DNA from: Cephaloticoccus primus
Lineage (GTDB): Bacteria > Verrucomicrobiota > Verrucomicrobiia > Opitutales > Opitutaceae
Length of the DNA: 34,280 nt
Assembly: GCF_001580015.1 (NCBI RefSeq)
Contig: NZ_LSZQ01000002.1
Span: 1-34,280, forward strand
Reading direction: 5' to 3'
Positions 15,231 to 23,577 of the stretch are shown piece by piece. Both the position numbers and the translations under genes were made by a program. Within the stretch, counting starts at the first letter, position 1; the number at the start of each line of letters is the position of its first letter. Below the pieces are notes generated by a model. That model saw only the letters and a program-made list of their open reading frames with translations. It was not told the DNA's origin and did not search any database.

Positions 15231-15665
15231 TTGCCCGCCACGATGCGCCAACCGTGCCGCGAAAGGCCACCCTTTAGCTCCGCCGCGCAAACGGCATCGG
15301 CCCGGAAGCAGCCGCAAAACCGGTAAACCCAATCAATCGCCCAAACGGAAATCGTCCCATTTTTGGCTTCTACGCATGCGTAGAGTTACGCCATAGACTT
15401 GGCCCGCTTTCCCCCCCCCACCCGCGCCGCAAAAACAAACCGGCTTTTACCAATGAAAATCAGCTCCGCCCGGCGGTGTTTTTTATAAGCGGTTTTCATG
15501 TGTCATTAAGCCATTTTTCCCTACGCATTTTTTCTCCGTAAGTTATCGATTGTCTGGGAGTTACCCCTTACCCAAAGTCCTCCCTGCTGATCGGCGCCCA
15601 GCGCCGCAAAGTACTGCGAAAAAGCGTTTTTTTCATAACCCAAACCCGCACGCACGCATACGCCT
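15231..15665. other. 435-nt gap between ysxC and the SSS symporter
   Basis: This divergent gap contains no convincing gene. Bases 15369-15384 are a perfect 16-bp palindrome (TCTACGCATGCGTAGA), a candidate operator. A run of C around 15411-15419 and a relatively AT-rich section (15430-15560, including TTTTTTATAAG and ATTTTTTCTCC) mark the probable promoter region for the symporter, but I cannot pick reliable -35 and -10 boxes. Confidence 0.4.
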
Positions 15666-17336
15666 ATGACCACACTCGATTGGATTATCATCGCCGGTTA
15701 CTTCGTCCTGCTCGCCACGATCGCCTGGCGCTCCTCGCGGCAGACATCGACCAGTGCAGACTATTTTTTGGCAGGGCGAAATTTGCCGTGGTTCGTGGTG
15801 GGCTGCTCGCTGCTGGCCTCGAACATCGGCTCCGAGCACATCGTCGGGCTCGCGGGCAATGGAGCGACCAACGGGATGGCGATGGCCCACTTCGAGCTGC
15901 ACGCATGGATCATGCTGCTGCTGGGCTGGGTCTTCGTGCCGTTTTACTACCGCTCAAAGGTATTCACGATGCCCGAGTTTCTGGAAAAACGCTTCGACTC
16001 GCGAGCGCGCTGGACGCTGTCGATCGTCTCGCTGGTCGCCTATGTGTTTACCAAGGTTTCGGTGACGGTCTACGCGGGCGCGGTGGTGTTTATGGCGCTG
16101 CTGCCCGATACCTTTGGCTCGCCGGAAAACGCGTTCTGGGTCGGCGCGATTACGACCGTCGTCCTCACGGGGATTTACACGGTGGTGGGCGGGCTGCGCG
16201 CCGTGGTTTACACCGAGGTCGCGCAGACGGGGATCCTGATCCTCGGCTCGGCGCTGCTCACGTTTTTCGGACTGCGCGGGCTGGGCGGCTGGGGCGAGCT
16301 GCAAGCCACGCTCGGTGCGCATGCCGAGCGCTTCTCGCTGTGGCGGCCGATGAGTGATCCGGATTTCCCGTGGCTGGGCATCATGCTGTGCTCGCCGATC
16401 ATCGGCATCTGGTACTGGTGCACCGACCAGTACATCGTGCAGCGCACGCTGGCGGCCAAGTCGCTGCGCGAGGCGCGGCGCGGCTCGATCTTCGGCGCCT
16501 TCCTGAAGGTGCTGCCGGTCTTCATCTTCCTGGTCCCCGGGATGATCGGCTACGCGCTGCACACCAAGGGCGTGATCTCGATCCCGCTCAGCGCCGACGG
16601 CCACATGAATGGCGACATGGTCTTCCCCACGATGGTGACCACGCTGATGCCCACCGGCCTGCGCGGCATCCTCGTCGCAGGCTTGCTCTCCGCGCTGATG
16701 AGCTCGCTGGCCTCGCTCTTTAACTCCTGCGCGACGCTGTTCACCGTCGATATTTACAACAAGCTGCGCCCGGGCCGCCCCGAAAAGGAGATCGTGCGCG
16801 TGGGCCGCTGGGCCACTGGCTTCGTCGTCATCCTCGGGATCATCTGGATCCCCGTCATGAAGCTGATCTCCGGCGGCGGGCTCTACCAATACCTGCAAAG
16901 CGTGCAGGGCTACCTTGCCCCGCCGATCACGGCGACCTTCCTGCTCGGGCTGTTCTTCAAGCGGATCAACTCGCGCGGCGCGCTGGCCGGGCTCGTGGTC
17001 GGCTTCATCCTCGGGATGATCAAGCTCACGGTGCAGGCGCTGGATGGTGGCGGCGCGTTCGGCGACTCGGGGCTGCTGCACGCGATCGGCTCCTACAACT
17101 TCCTCTACGCGGGCGGCTGGCTCTTCCTCGTCAGCATCGTGATCGTCGTGGGCGTGTCGCTGACCGGTGCGCCGCCCGCCGCCTCGCAAGTCGAGGGGCT
17201 GACCTACACCTCGCTGACGCGCGCGCAGCACGACGAAAACCGACGCTCGTGGGGCGCCGCCGATGTGCTCGCCTCACTCGGCGTCGTCGCCCTGATCGTC
17301 GGCATCTACGTGTACTTCAGCTTCTGGCTGGGTTAA
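15666..17336 (+). CDS. sodium:solute symporter (SSS/SLC5 family)
   Basis: A 556-residue integral membrane protein with about 13-14 hydrophobic segments along its whole length. Family signs include ADYFLAGRNLPWFVVGCSL, SNIGSEHIVGLAG, and WYWCTDQYIVQRTLAAKS in the middle, which resemble the SGLT-like branch (Na+/sugar type such as vSGLT). It should take up a sugar or related solute driven by Na+ across the inner membrane; the solute is not readable. It is a single-gene unit behind a long, AT-richer upstream region, so it may be regulated on its own. A perfect 32-bp palindrome follows 22 nt after the stop. Confidence 0.93.
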   Translation: MTTLDWIIIAGYFVLLATIAWRSSRQTSTSADYFLAGRNLPWFVVGCSLLASNIGSEHIVGLAGNGATNGMAMAHFELHAWIMLLLGWVFVPFYYRSKVFTMPEFLEKRFDSRARWTLSIVSLVAYVFTKVSVTVYAGAVVFMALLPDTFGSPENAFWVGAITTVVLTGIYTVVGGLRAVVYTEVAQTGILILGSALLTFFGLRGLGGWGELQATLGAHAERFSLWRPMSDPDFPWLGIMLCSPIIGIWYWCTDQYIVQRTLAAKSLREARRGSIFGAFLKVLPVFIFLVPGMIGYALHTKGVISIPLSADGHMNGDMVFPTMVTTLMPTGLRGILVAGLLSALMSSLASLFNSCATLFTVDIYNKLRPGRPEKEIVRVGRWATGFVVILGIIWIPVMKLISGGGLYQYLQSVQGYLAPPITATFLLGLFFKRINSRGALAGLVVGFILGMIKLTVQALDGGGAFGDSGLLHAIGSYNFLYAGGWLFLVSIVIVVGVSLTGAPPAASQVEGLTYTSLTRAQHDENRRSWGAADVLASLGVVALIVGIYVYFSFWLG

Positions 17337-17357
17337 GGGGGCGAGGCCTCCCACTCC

Positions 17358-17389
17358 GTTTGCACGCTGCCAGCTGGCAGCGTGCAAAC
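17358..17389. repeat. perfect 32-bp palindrome
   Basis: GTTTGCACGCTGCCAG is immediately followed by its exact reverse complement, with no loop. It lies 22 nt after the symporter stop and lacks a T tract. The sequence that follows (17425-17450, GTTGACGAACCGCCAAC) matches TTGACGAGCCGCCAAC in repeat element B, so this gap appears to hold a degenerate copy of the same element family. Confidence 0.7.
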
Positions 17390-17528
17390 CACTCGAGAGT
17401 CGGGTCGAATAACTCGACTGTACCCGCGTTGCGTTGACGAACCGCCAACGGGCCGCGCGCATGATGCGGGGTCGAAGCCCCCTTGACGGTCGCGGAAGCT
17501 GCCCCGACAGTCCCGCCCGCTCTTTTTT

Positions 17529-17611
<83 letters not shown>

Positions 17612-17619
17612 AGACCGCC

Positions 17620-17652
17620 CCGCGCGTAGTGGAGTCTTCGACTCTTCTTTTT
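17620..17652 (+). terminator. two-hairpin terminator-like module after tRNA-Leu
   Basis: CCGC-GCGTA-GTGG (17620-17632) leads into GAGTC-TTC-GACTC (17632-17644) and then TTCTTTTT, the best T tract of the family. Directly after a tRNA and 38 nt before nadD, this is the strongest case for intrinsic termination by this module. Confidence 0.7.
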
Positions 17653-17690
17653 GACGAGTCTGCCGCCGTTATGCGAGTGTGTGCGCCGCG

Positions 17691-18344
17691 ATGAGAATTG
17701 GACTTTATGGCGGTAGTTTTGACCCCGTGCACCTCGGCCACTTGATCGCCGCGCAATCGGTGTACGAGCACTGCGGGCTGGAGCGCGTGATCTTCATTCC
17801 GGCGGCGCAGGCCCCGCTCAAGTCGGGCGCGGTACAGGCTTCGGGCGAGGATCGGCTCGCGATGCTCACCGCCGCGATTGAGGGCGACCCGCGTTTCGAG
17901 GTCAGCGACATCGAGCTGCGGCGGGGCGGGCTCAGCTACACGAAGGACACGGTCGATGCCCTGCGAGGGCGCTACCCGGGCGACGCGCTGTTCTGGATCA
18001 TCGGGGCCGACCAATTGGCGCAGCTGCCGCGTTGGCACGAGATCGAAGCGCTCGCCGCCCAGGTGGAGTTCATCGCCGTGGGCCGCCCGGGCGGGAGCGG
18101 CGCGCACGAGCCGCGCTCGGCGCACGCGAGCGAGAGGCCGGCTGCGCCCGCGCCAACGGCCCCGCCCTTCACGCCGACGCCTATCCCGGGACTGCGTGTG
18201 CAGCGGCACTCGGGCCCGTTGATCGACATCAGCTCCACGCAATTGCGCGAGCGGGCGCGACGCGGACTTCCGCTCGATTACCTGATCCCCCACAAGGCAC
18301 TTGTTTACCTGCAAGCTCACTGCCTCTATCGCGACGCCTCATGA
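17691..18344 (+). CDS. nadD: nicotinate-nucleotide adenylyltransferase
   Basis: A 217-residue protein from ATG 17691. The nucleotidyltransferase start MRIGLYGGSFDPVHLGHL carries the HxGH motif (H14, H17), and ISSTQLRER (180-188) is the C-terminal ISSTxxR motif. It adenylylates nicotinate mononucleotide in NAD synthesis. A Pro/Ala/Ser-rich insert (about 134-166) separates VGRPGG from the C-terminal part and is not usual in the family. The stop overlaps the rsfS start as ATGA; nadD-rsfS adjacency is common in bacteria. Confidence 0.95.
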   Translation: MRIGLYGGSFDPVHLGHLIAAQSVYEHCGLERVIFIPAAQAPLKSGAVQASGEDRLAMLTAAIEGDPRFEVSDIELRRGGLSYTKDTVDALRGRYPGDALFWIIGADQLAQLPRWHEIEALAAQVEFIAVGRPGGSGAHEPRSAHASERPAAPAPTAPPFTPTPIPGLRVQRHSGPLIDISSTQLRERARRGLPLDYLIPHKALVYLQAHCLYRDAS

Positions 18345-19063
18345 AAAACGAGTCCCCCACCCTCACTCTGGTTAAAACGATTTGCCGCGCGCTGGATGCG
18401 AAGAAGGCCGAAGCGCTGCGAGTGAGCGATGTGCGCGCGCACTCTTCGATCACCGACTACATCATCGTCGCAACGGGCACGGCGGACACGCATTTGCGCG
18501 CGCTGCGGGTCGAGCTGGAGAAGGTGCTTGATGCAGCGGGCGCACGCATCCTCGGGATGGATGGGCAGCGCGAGAGCGGCTGGCTCGTCGTCGATGCCTT
18601 CGATGTCATGATCCACCTGTTCCTCGGCGAGACGCGGCAGCACTACCGGCTGGAGCAACTCTGGCAGGATGCGCCGCAACTCGACCTGGGCGAACTGCTC
18701 GCCGAGCCCAAGCCCTCCCGCACTTCCCGCACCGCCCTCTCGCCCCGCGCCAAGAAAGTGGCAGCTGCGAGCCCGGCCGCTCCGAAGAAAACCAGGAAAC
18801 CGCTTACAAAAGCGGTGCCCGCCGCCGGGACAGCAGTCGCCGAAAAGGTCACGAAAAAGGCAGCGGTAAAAAAAACAGCAGCCAAGACCGCTGCCGCGGC
18901 GGCTCCTGAGAAAGGCACGCGCGGCGCGGCGAAAAAACCCACCGCCGTCAAGAAGGTCGCAGCCACGGTGAAAAAGGACGCGGCTGCCTCGCGGAAAGCC
19001 GCAGCCCCAAAGAAGCCCGCTGCGAAAAAAACGGTGGCGGTAAAAAAAGCGGCCAAGGAGTAA
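18341..19063 (+). CDS. rsfS: ribosomal silencing factor RsfS with histone H1-like tail
   Basis: A 240-residue protein, about twice the usual length. Residues 8-112 are a normal RsfS/DUF143 domain (KKAEALRVSDVRAHSSITDYIIVATG, then GWLVVDAFDVMIHLF and RQHYRLEQLW), which binds uL14 and blocks 30S-50S joining in starved cells. From about residue 122 to the end the chain is Ala/Lys/Pro/Thr-rich, with repeated KKxAA, AAPKK and KKTA words, resembling the C-terminal tail of histone H1 and the Hc1/Hc2 proteins. Such tails bind nucleic acid non-specifically; here it could strengthen ribosome or RNA binding, which is inference. Translation is coupled to nadD by the 4-nt overlap. Confidence 0.94.
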   Translation: MKNESPTLTLVKTICRALDAKKAEALRVSDVRAHSSITDYIIVATGTADTHLRALRVELEKVLDAAGARILGMDGQRESGWLVVDAFDVMIHLFLGETRQHYRLEQLWQDAPQLDLGELLAEPKPSRTSRTALSPRAKKVAAASPAAPKKTRKPLTKAVPAAGTAVAEKVTKKAAVKKTAAKTAAAAAPEKGTRGAAKKPTAVKKVAATVKKDAAASRKAAAPKKPAAKKTVAVKKAAKE

Positions 19064-19205
19064 GGCCGCGCGCCCGCCCCTTGCGTCCCTCCCGCACCGC
19101 CCGCCGCTCTCGCTGCGCCCTCCCGCCTCTCCCGCTTCTTGAAGCCCACCCTATCGGCGGCCTCAGCCCAACTCGCCCCTCCCGCCCTTTCCGACCAAGC
19201 CTACC

Positions 19206-20285
19206 ATGCGCGATTACTTTTTGCGCCGCTTCTTGCTCATCCCGCCGACCCTGCTGGGGATCACGCTGATCGTGTTTTTGATTACACGGCTCGTACCGGG
19301 CGGGCCGCTGGAGCGCGCGATCATGGAGTACCAGCAAGTCCAGAGCGGGGCGGGTGGCGCGGGCGGCGGCGGTTCCTCGGGGGGCGGTGGAGGTGGAGGA
19401 ATGGGAGGCGGGGCAGCAGGCGCGGGTGGCGGCCAGTCGATGGCGCTTTCCGACGAGCAGCTCCAGCAGCTCAAGGCGTACTACGGCTTCGATAAGCCTG
19501 CGCTTGTGAGCTACGGGCTGTGGCTCGGGAAGGTCGCGCGCGCCGACCTCGGCAGCTCCTATCGCTACAACGAGCCGGTCTGGGACGTGATCCGCGAGCG
19601 CTTCCCCGTGTCGCTGTTTTACGGGTTGATCACGCTCGTGGTCACCTACGCGGTCTCGCTCCCGCTGGGGATCCTGAAGGCGATCAAGCACCGCTCTGCC
19701 ATCGATAATGCGAGCTCGGTGCTGATCTTCATGGGCTACGCGGTGCCCGGCTATGTGCTCGGCGCGCTGCTGCTGCTCTTCTTTGCGGCGCGGCTGGAGT
19801 GGTTTCCGATGGGCGGCTTCGTGAGCTACGATTTTGAGGACTTGCCGCTCTGGGGACAGGTCGGCGACCTCGCCCGCCATGCCGCGCTGCCGCTGCTGTG
19901 CTATCTGGTGGGCAGCTTTGCGGTGACGACGCTGCTGATGAAAAACCACCTGATGGACAACCTCGCTGCGGACTACGTGCGCACGGCGATTGCCAAGGGC
20001 GTGTCGTTTCGCGCGGCGGTGCTGCGGCACGCGCTGCGCAACTCGCTGATCCCGATCGCCACGACCTTTGGCCAAAACATCACGCTGCTGGTCTCCGGCT
20101 CGTTTCTGATCGAGAGCATCTTCGACATCGATGGCTTCGGCCTGCTGGGCCTCCAGTCGATCTTCGACCGCGACTACCCCGTCGTCATGGGGATCATCTT
20201 TCTGGCGAGCCTGCTGCTGCTGCTCGGCAACATCCTCTCCGACGCGCTCGTCGCGCTGATCGACCCGCGCATCCGCTTCAAGTAG
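19206..20285 (+). CDS. yejB: peptide ABC transporter permease, YejB type
   Basis: A 359-residue inner-membrane permease of the Opp/Dpp class. It starts LRRFLLIPPTLLGITLIVF and ends NILSDALVALIDPRIRFK, closely resembling the YejB ends. Six transmembrane segments and the cytoplasmic loop that contacts the ATPase (AKGVSFRAAVLRHALRNSL) are visible. In the first periplasmic loop (48-77) there is an almost pure Gly/Ala/Ser stretch, where E. coli YejB also has a Gly-rich but less extreme segment. It heads the cluster yejB-yejE-yejA, two ATPases and a DMT gene. Confidence 0.9.
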   Translation: MRDYFLRRFLLIPPTLLGITLIVFLITRLVPGGPLERAIMEYQQVQSGAGGAGGGGSSGGGGGGGMGGGAAGAGGGQSMALSDEQLQQLKAYYGFDKPALVSYGLWLGKVARADLGSSYRYNEPVWDVIRERFPVSLFYGLITLVVTYAVSLPLGILKAIKHRSAIDNASSVLIFMGYAVPGYVLGALLLLFFAARLEWFPMGGFVSYDFEDLPLWGQVGDLARHAALPLLCYLVGSFAVTTLLMKNHLMDNLAADYVRTAIAKGVSFRAAVLRHALRNSLIPIATTFGQNITLLVSGSFLIESIFDIDGFGLLGLQSIFDRDYPVVMGIIFLASLLLLLGNILSDALVALIDPRIRFK

Positions 20286-20314
20286 AGCCCCCCGTAAAAC
20301 GCGACGACGCACCG

Positions 20315-21439
20315 ATGGCCCTGAACCCGCTCACCCTCCGCAAGCTCCGGCGCTTCCGCTCGATCCGCAGCGGCTACTGGTCGTTCCTCGCCCTCATGGC
20401 GCTGATCGCGCTCACGCTGGGCGGCGAGCTGCTCGTCAACAACCGCCCGCTCGTCATCCGCTACGAAGGCCAGTGGTTTTTCCCGACCTATGGGGCCAAC
20501 CTGCCCGGCACGACCTTCGGCTACGACTACGGTTACGAGACCGATTACCGTGCGCTGCGCGCGCGCTTCGCCGCCGAGCGCGAGCACGGCAGCGGATCGG
20601 GCGCGACGCGGCGGGAGGCGCGGGCGGCGCGAGCGGACAACTGGCTGCTGATGCCGCCCGTCCCGTTTAACCCCAACGAAAACGCCGCCTACGAAGGCGT
20701 CTTCAAGCCCGCGCCGCCCTCGTGGCTCGGCGGCCCGCCCGGGCACTGGCTCGGCACCGATACCACCGGGCGCGACATCTTCGCGCGGCTGTTTTACGGC
20801 TTCCGGACCACGATCCTTTTCGCGCTGGCTTTCACCGCGTTGACCTACCTGATCGGCATCGCGGTGGGCTGCCTCATGGGCTACTACGGCGGCGTCTTCG
20901 ACCTCATCGTGCAGCGCGCCATCGAGATCTGGTCGAACATCCCCTTCCTCTACATCGTGATCATCCTGTTTTCGGTGATTCCGGCGACCTTCAGCATCCC
21001 GATGCGGATCGCGATGCTGCTGCTCATCATGGTGCTGTTCTCGTGGACATCGATGACCTACTACATGCGCACGGCGACTTATCGGGAAAAGGCGCGCGAC
21101 TACGTCGCCGCTGCCGTGGTGCTGGGCGCGAGTCCCGCGCGCGTGATTTTTTACCACATCTTGCCCAATACGATTTCGACGCTCGTCACCTTCATGCCCT
21201 TCACGATCGCCTCGGCGATCACGGCGGTGACCGCGCTCGACTTCCTCGGCTTTGGCCTGCCGCCGCCCTCGCCCAGCATCGGCGAGCTGCTCAAGCAAGG
21301 CACCCAATCGCTCACCACCGCGCCGTGGATCGTCGGCAGTGCCTTCGGCGCGCTGGTCTCGATCCTCGTCCTCGTGACCTTCATCGGTGAGGCCGTGCGC
21401 GAAGCCTTCGACCCCAAGAAATTTACCACCTACCAATAA
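20315..21439 (+). CDS. yejE: peptide ABC transporter permease, YejE type
   Basis: A 374-residue permease from ATG 20315. YejE signs are strong: RRFRSIRSGYWSF, then GELLVNNRPLVIRYEGQWFF at the N-terminus, the GTDTTGRDIFARLFYG block, and DFLGFGLPPPSPSIGELL near the end. It pairs with YejB to form the channel. The frame is open upstream across yejB, but homology starts at this ATG. A short Gly/Ser/Arg-rich insert (around HGSGSGATRREARAARADN) lies in the periplasmic region and makes it about 30 residues longer than E. coli YejE. It lies 29 nt after yejB. Confidence 0.92.
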   Translation: MALNPLTLRKLRRFRSIRSGYWSFLALMALIALTLGGELLVNNRPLVIRYEGQWFFPTYGANLPGTTFGYDYGYETDYRALRARFAAEREHGSGSGATRREARAARADNWLLMPPVPFNPNENAAYEGVFKPAPPSWLGGPPGHWLGTDTTGRDIFARLFYGFRTTILFALAFTALTYLIGIAVGCLMGYYGGVFDLIVQRAIEIWSNIPFLYIVIILFSVIPATFSIPMRIAMLLLIMVLFSWTSMTYYMRTATYREKARDYVAAAVVLGASPARVIFYHILPNTISTLVTFMPFTIASAITAVTALDFLGFGLPPPSPSIGELLKQGTQSLTTAPWIVGSAFGALVSILVLVTFIGEAVREAFDPKKFTTYQ

Positions 21440-21487
21440 GCCCAAGCGCACAGCGCCTCCCCCACTCCCCATCCCCGCACACACACA

Positions 21488-23521
21488 ATGAACCGCACTT
21501 CCCAAACTCTCGCGCTGGCCGCCAGCAGCCTGCTGCTCCTGCTCTGCGGCTGCGGCCAAAAAGATGACGCCGCGCAAACCCGCGCCGACAACGGCAGCGC
21601 CACGGCAGGCGCGGCGAACGCAGCGGGAGGGGCGGGAGGGCTCAGTGGTGCCGCACAGGCTCAGGCATTTTACGCCGAGCACCCCGAGTTCTTTCACTTC
21701 AAAACGGTGGCCGACATCCCCGCCGACCTGCGCTGGGAAGACGGTGCCGGGCTGCCCGAAGTCGGCAGCCCCAACGCCAAAAAAGGCGGCACGCTCAACA
21801 CCTGGATGCAGGACTTCCCGCGCACGCTACGCACCGTGGGCCCCGACTCCAACGGCAGCTTCCGCCGCTGGATCCTGGACGACGTCACGCTCGGCTACGC
21901 GCACCGCCACCCCAATGTCACCGAGCTGCGCGAGGACGGTTTTTACTACTTGCCCGCGCTCGCCGACCGCTGGGCCCTCGACCGCGAAAACAGGACCGTC
22001 TACATCCACCTCAACCCCGCCGCGCGCTGGAATGACGGGCAACCCATCACCACCGATGACGCGCTGTTCTCCTTCTTCTTCTACCGCAGCCCGCACATCC
22101 GCGCGCCTTGGTATAACAATTTTTACGGGACGAAGTACGCGGGCATCACGCGCTTCGACGCGCACACCTTTGCCCTGCACTTCCACGAGCTGCGGCCCGA
22201 CATCTACTCGCTCGCGCTCGGGCTCTCGCCCACGCCCACGCATTTCTACGCCGAGTTTGGCGAGGACTTCACCGAGCGCTACCAGTGGCGCGTCGCTCCC
22301 ACGACCGGCCCCTACACCATCGCGCGCGACAGCGACATCGCCAAGGGCCGCTCCATCACCCTGACGCGTGTCAAGGACTGGTGGGCGCGCGACCAGAAGC
22401 ACTTCCGCTACCGCTTCAACGCCGACCGCATCCGCATCAGCGTCATCCGCGACAGCGCGAAGGCCTTTGAAGCCTTCCGCAAAGGCGACCTCGACACCTA
22501 CGGCCTCGGCCTCGCCGAAGACTGGTACGACAAACTCCCCGACACCGCCCCCGAAGTCGCCAAGGGCTACATCCAGAAAATCAAATTCTACAACGACACG
22601 CCGCGCCCCACCTACGGCCTGTGGATGAACCAGGCCACGCCGCTGCTCGCCAACCGCGACATCCGGCTCGGCGTCCAGCACGCCACCAACTGGCAACTCG
22701 TGATCGACAAATTCTCGCGCGGCGACTGGAGCCGCATGCAGACCACGGCCGATGGTTACGGCGACTTCACCCACCCGACGCTGCGCGCGCGCGGCTACGA
22801 CATCGCAGCCGCCCTCGCCCACTTCGCCGCCGCGGGCTTCACACGGCGCGGGCCCGACGGCATCCTCGTAAACGACCAGGGCCAGCGCCTCTCCATCCAG
22901 CTCACCACCGGCTACGAGCATTTTAAAGACATGCTCACCATCCTTCAGGAAGAGGCCATCAAAGCCGGGCTCGACCTGCGCATCGAAATCCTCGACGGCA
23001 CCGCCGCCTGGAAAAAAGCGCAGGAGAAGAAGCACGAAATCCTCTTCGCCGCCTTCAACGTCGGCGCCGAGATGTTCCCCCGTTATTGGGAGACCTATCA
23101 CTCGGTAAACGCCTACGACGCGCCCTTCACCGCCGACGGCCAGCCCAACCCCGCCCGCAAGCCCAAGCCTCAAACCAACAACCTGCTGTCAATCGCCCGC
23201 CCCGAGATCGACGCGATGATCGAGGCCTACGACCGCTCCGACGATCTGGGCGAGATGCGCCGCCTCGCCCACCGGCTCGAAGAAGCGCTCTACGACGACG
23301 CCTCCTTCTCGCCCGGGTTCGTCACGCCCTTCATCCGCAGCGGCGCGTGGCGCTGGCTGCGCATCCCCGAAGACGGAAACGTAAAAATCGCCAACTCCTT
23401 CGAGGGCTCGCACCTGTTCTGGATCGAGCCCGAGTTGAAGAAGGAAACGCTCGACGCGCGTAAAAGTGGGAAAACCTTTCCGCCCGCCATTCGGGTTTTC
23501 GAGCAGTACCGGAAGCCTTGA
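21488..23521 (+). CDS. yejA: extracellular solute-binding lipoprotein, family 5, YejA type
   Basis: A 677-residue protein with a lipoprotein signal: LLLLLCGCGQK gives lipobox LCGC with C22 as the lipidated residue. A Gly/Ala-rich linker (about 30-55) follows, then the family 5 peptide-binding fold (NAKKGGTLN, LADRWALD, INIHLNPAARWNDGQPIT-like block, and GPYTI). It should hand oligopeptides to YejB/YejE from the outer face of the inner membrane. Proteins of this system import peptides and microcin C in enterobacteria. The linker is encoded by a GGGAGGGGCGGGAG tract like those in other genes here. The stop TGA overlaps a possible TTG start of the next gene. Confidence 0.88.
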   Translation: MNRTSQTLALAASSLLLLLCGCGQKDDAAQTRADNGSATAGAANAAGGAGGLSGAAQAQAFYAEHPEFFHFKTVADIPADLRWEDGAGLPEVGSPNAKKGGTLNTWMQDFPRTLRTVGPDSNGSFRRWILDDVTLGYAHRHPNVTELREDGFYYLPALADRWALDRENRTVYIHLNPAARWNDGQPITTDDALFSFFFYRSPHIRAPWYNNFYGTKYAGITRFDAHTFALHFHELRPDIYSLALGLSPTPTHFYAEFGEDFTERYQWRVAPTTGPYTIARDSDIAKGRSITLTRVKDWWARDQKHFRYRFNADRIRISVIRDSAKAFEAFRKGDLDTYGLGLAEDWYDKLPDTAPEVAKGYIQKIKFYNDTPRPTYGLWMNQATPLLANRDIRLGVQHATNWQLVIDKFSRGDWSRMQTTADGYGDFTHPTLRARGYDIAAALAHFAAAGFTRRGPDGILVNDQGQRLSIQLTTGYEHFKDMLTILQEEAIKAGLDLRIEILDGTAAWKKAQEKKHEILFAAFNVGAEMFPRYWETYHSVNAYDAPFTADGQPNPARKPKPQTNNLLSIARPEIDAMIEAYDRSDDLGEMRRLAHRLEEALYDDASFSPGFVTPFIRSGAWRWLRIPEDGNVKIANSFEGSHLFWIEPELKKETLDARKSGKTFPPAIRVFEQYRKP

Positions 23522-23577
23522 GCCCCCCGCGCGAACACCGCGCCCATACACGCACCGGAAACGCGCCCCCTCGAAGA

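Noticed and set aside
15954-17231. Long minus-strand frame opposite the SSS symporter
   Set aside because: Its product is rich in Arg, Asp, His and Glu as expected from antisense of a membrane protein, and the symporter is unambiguous.
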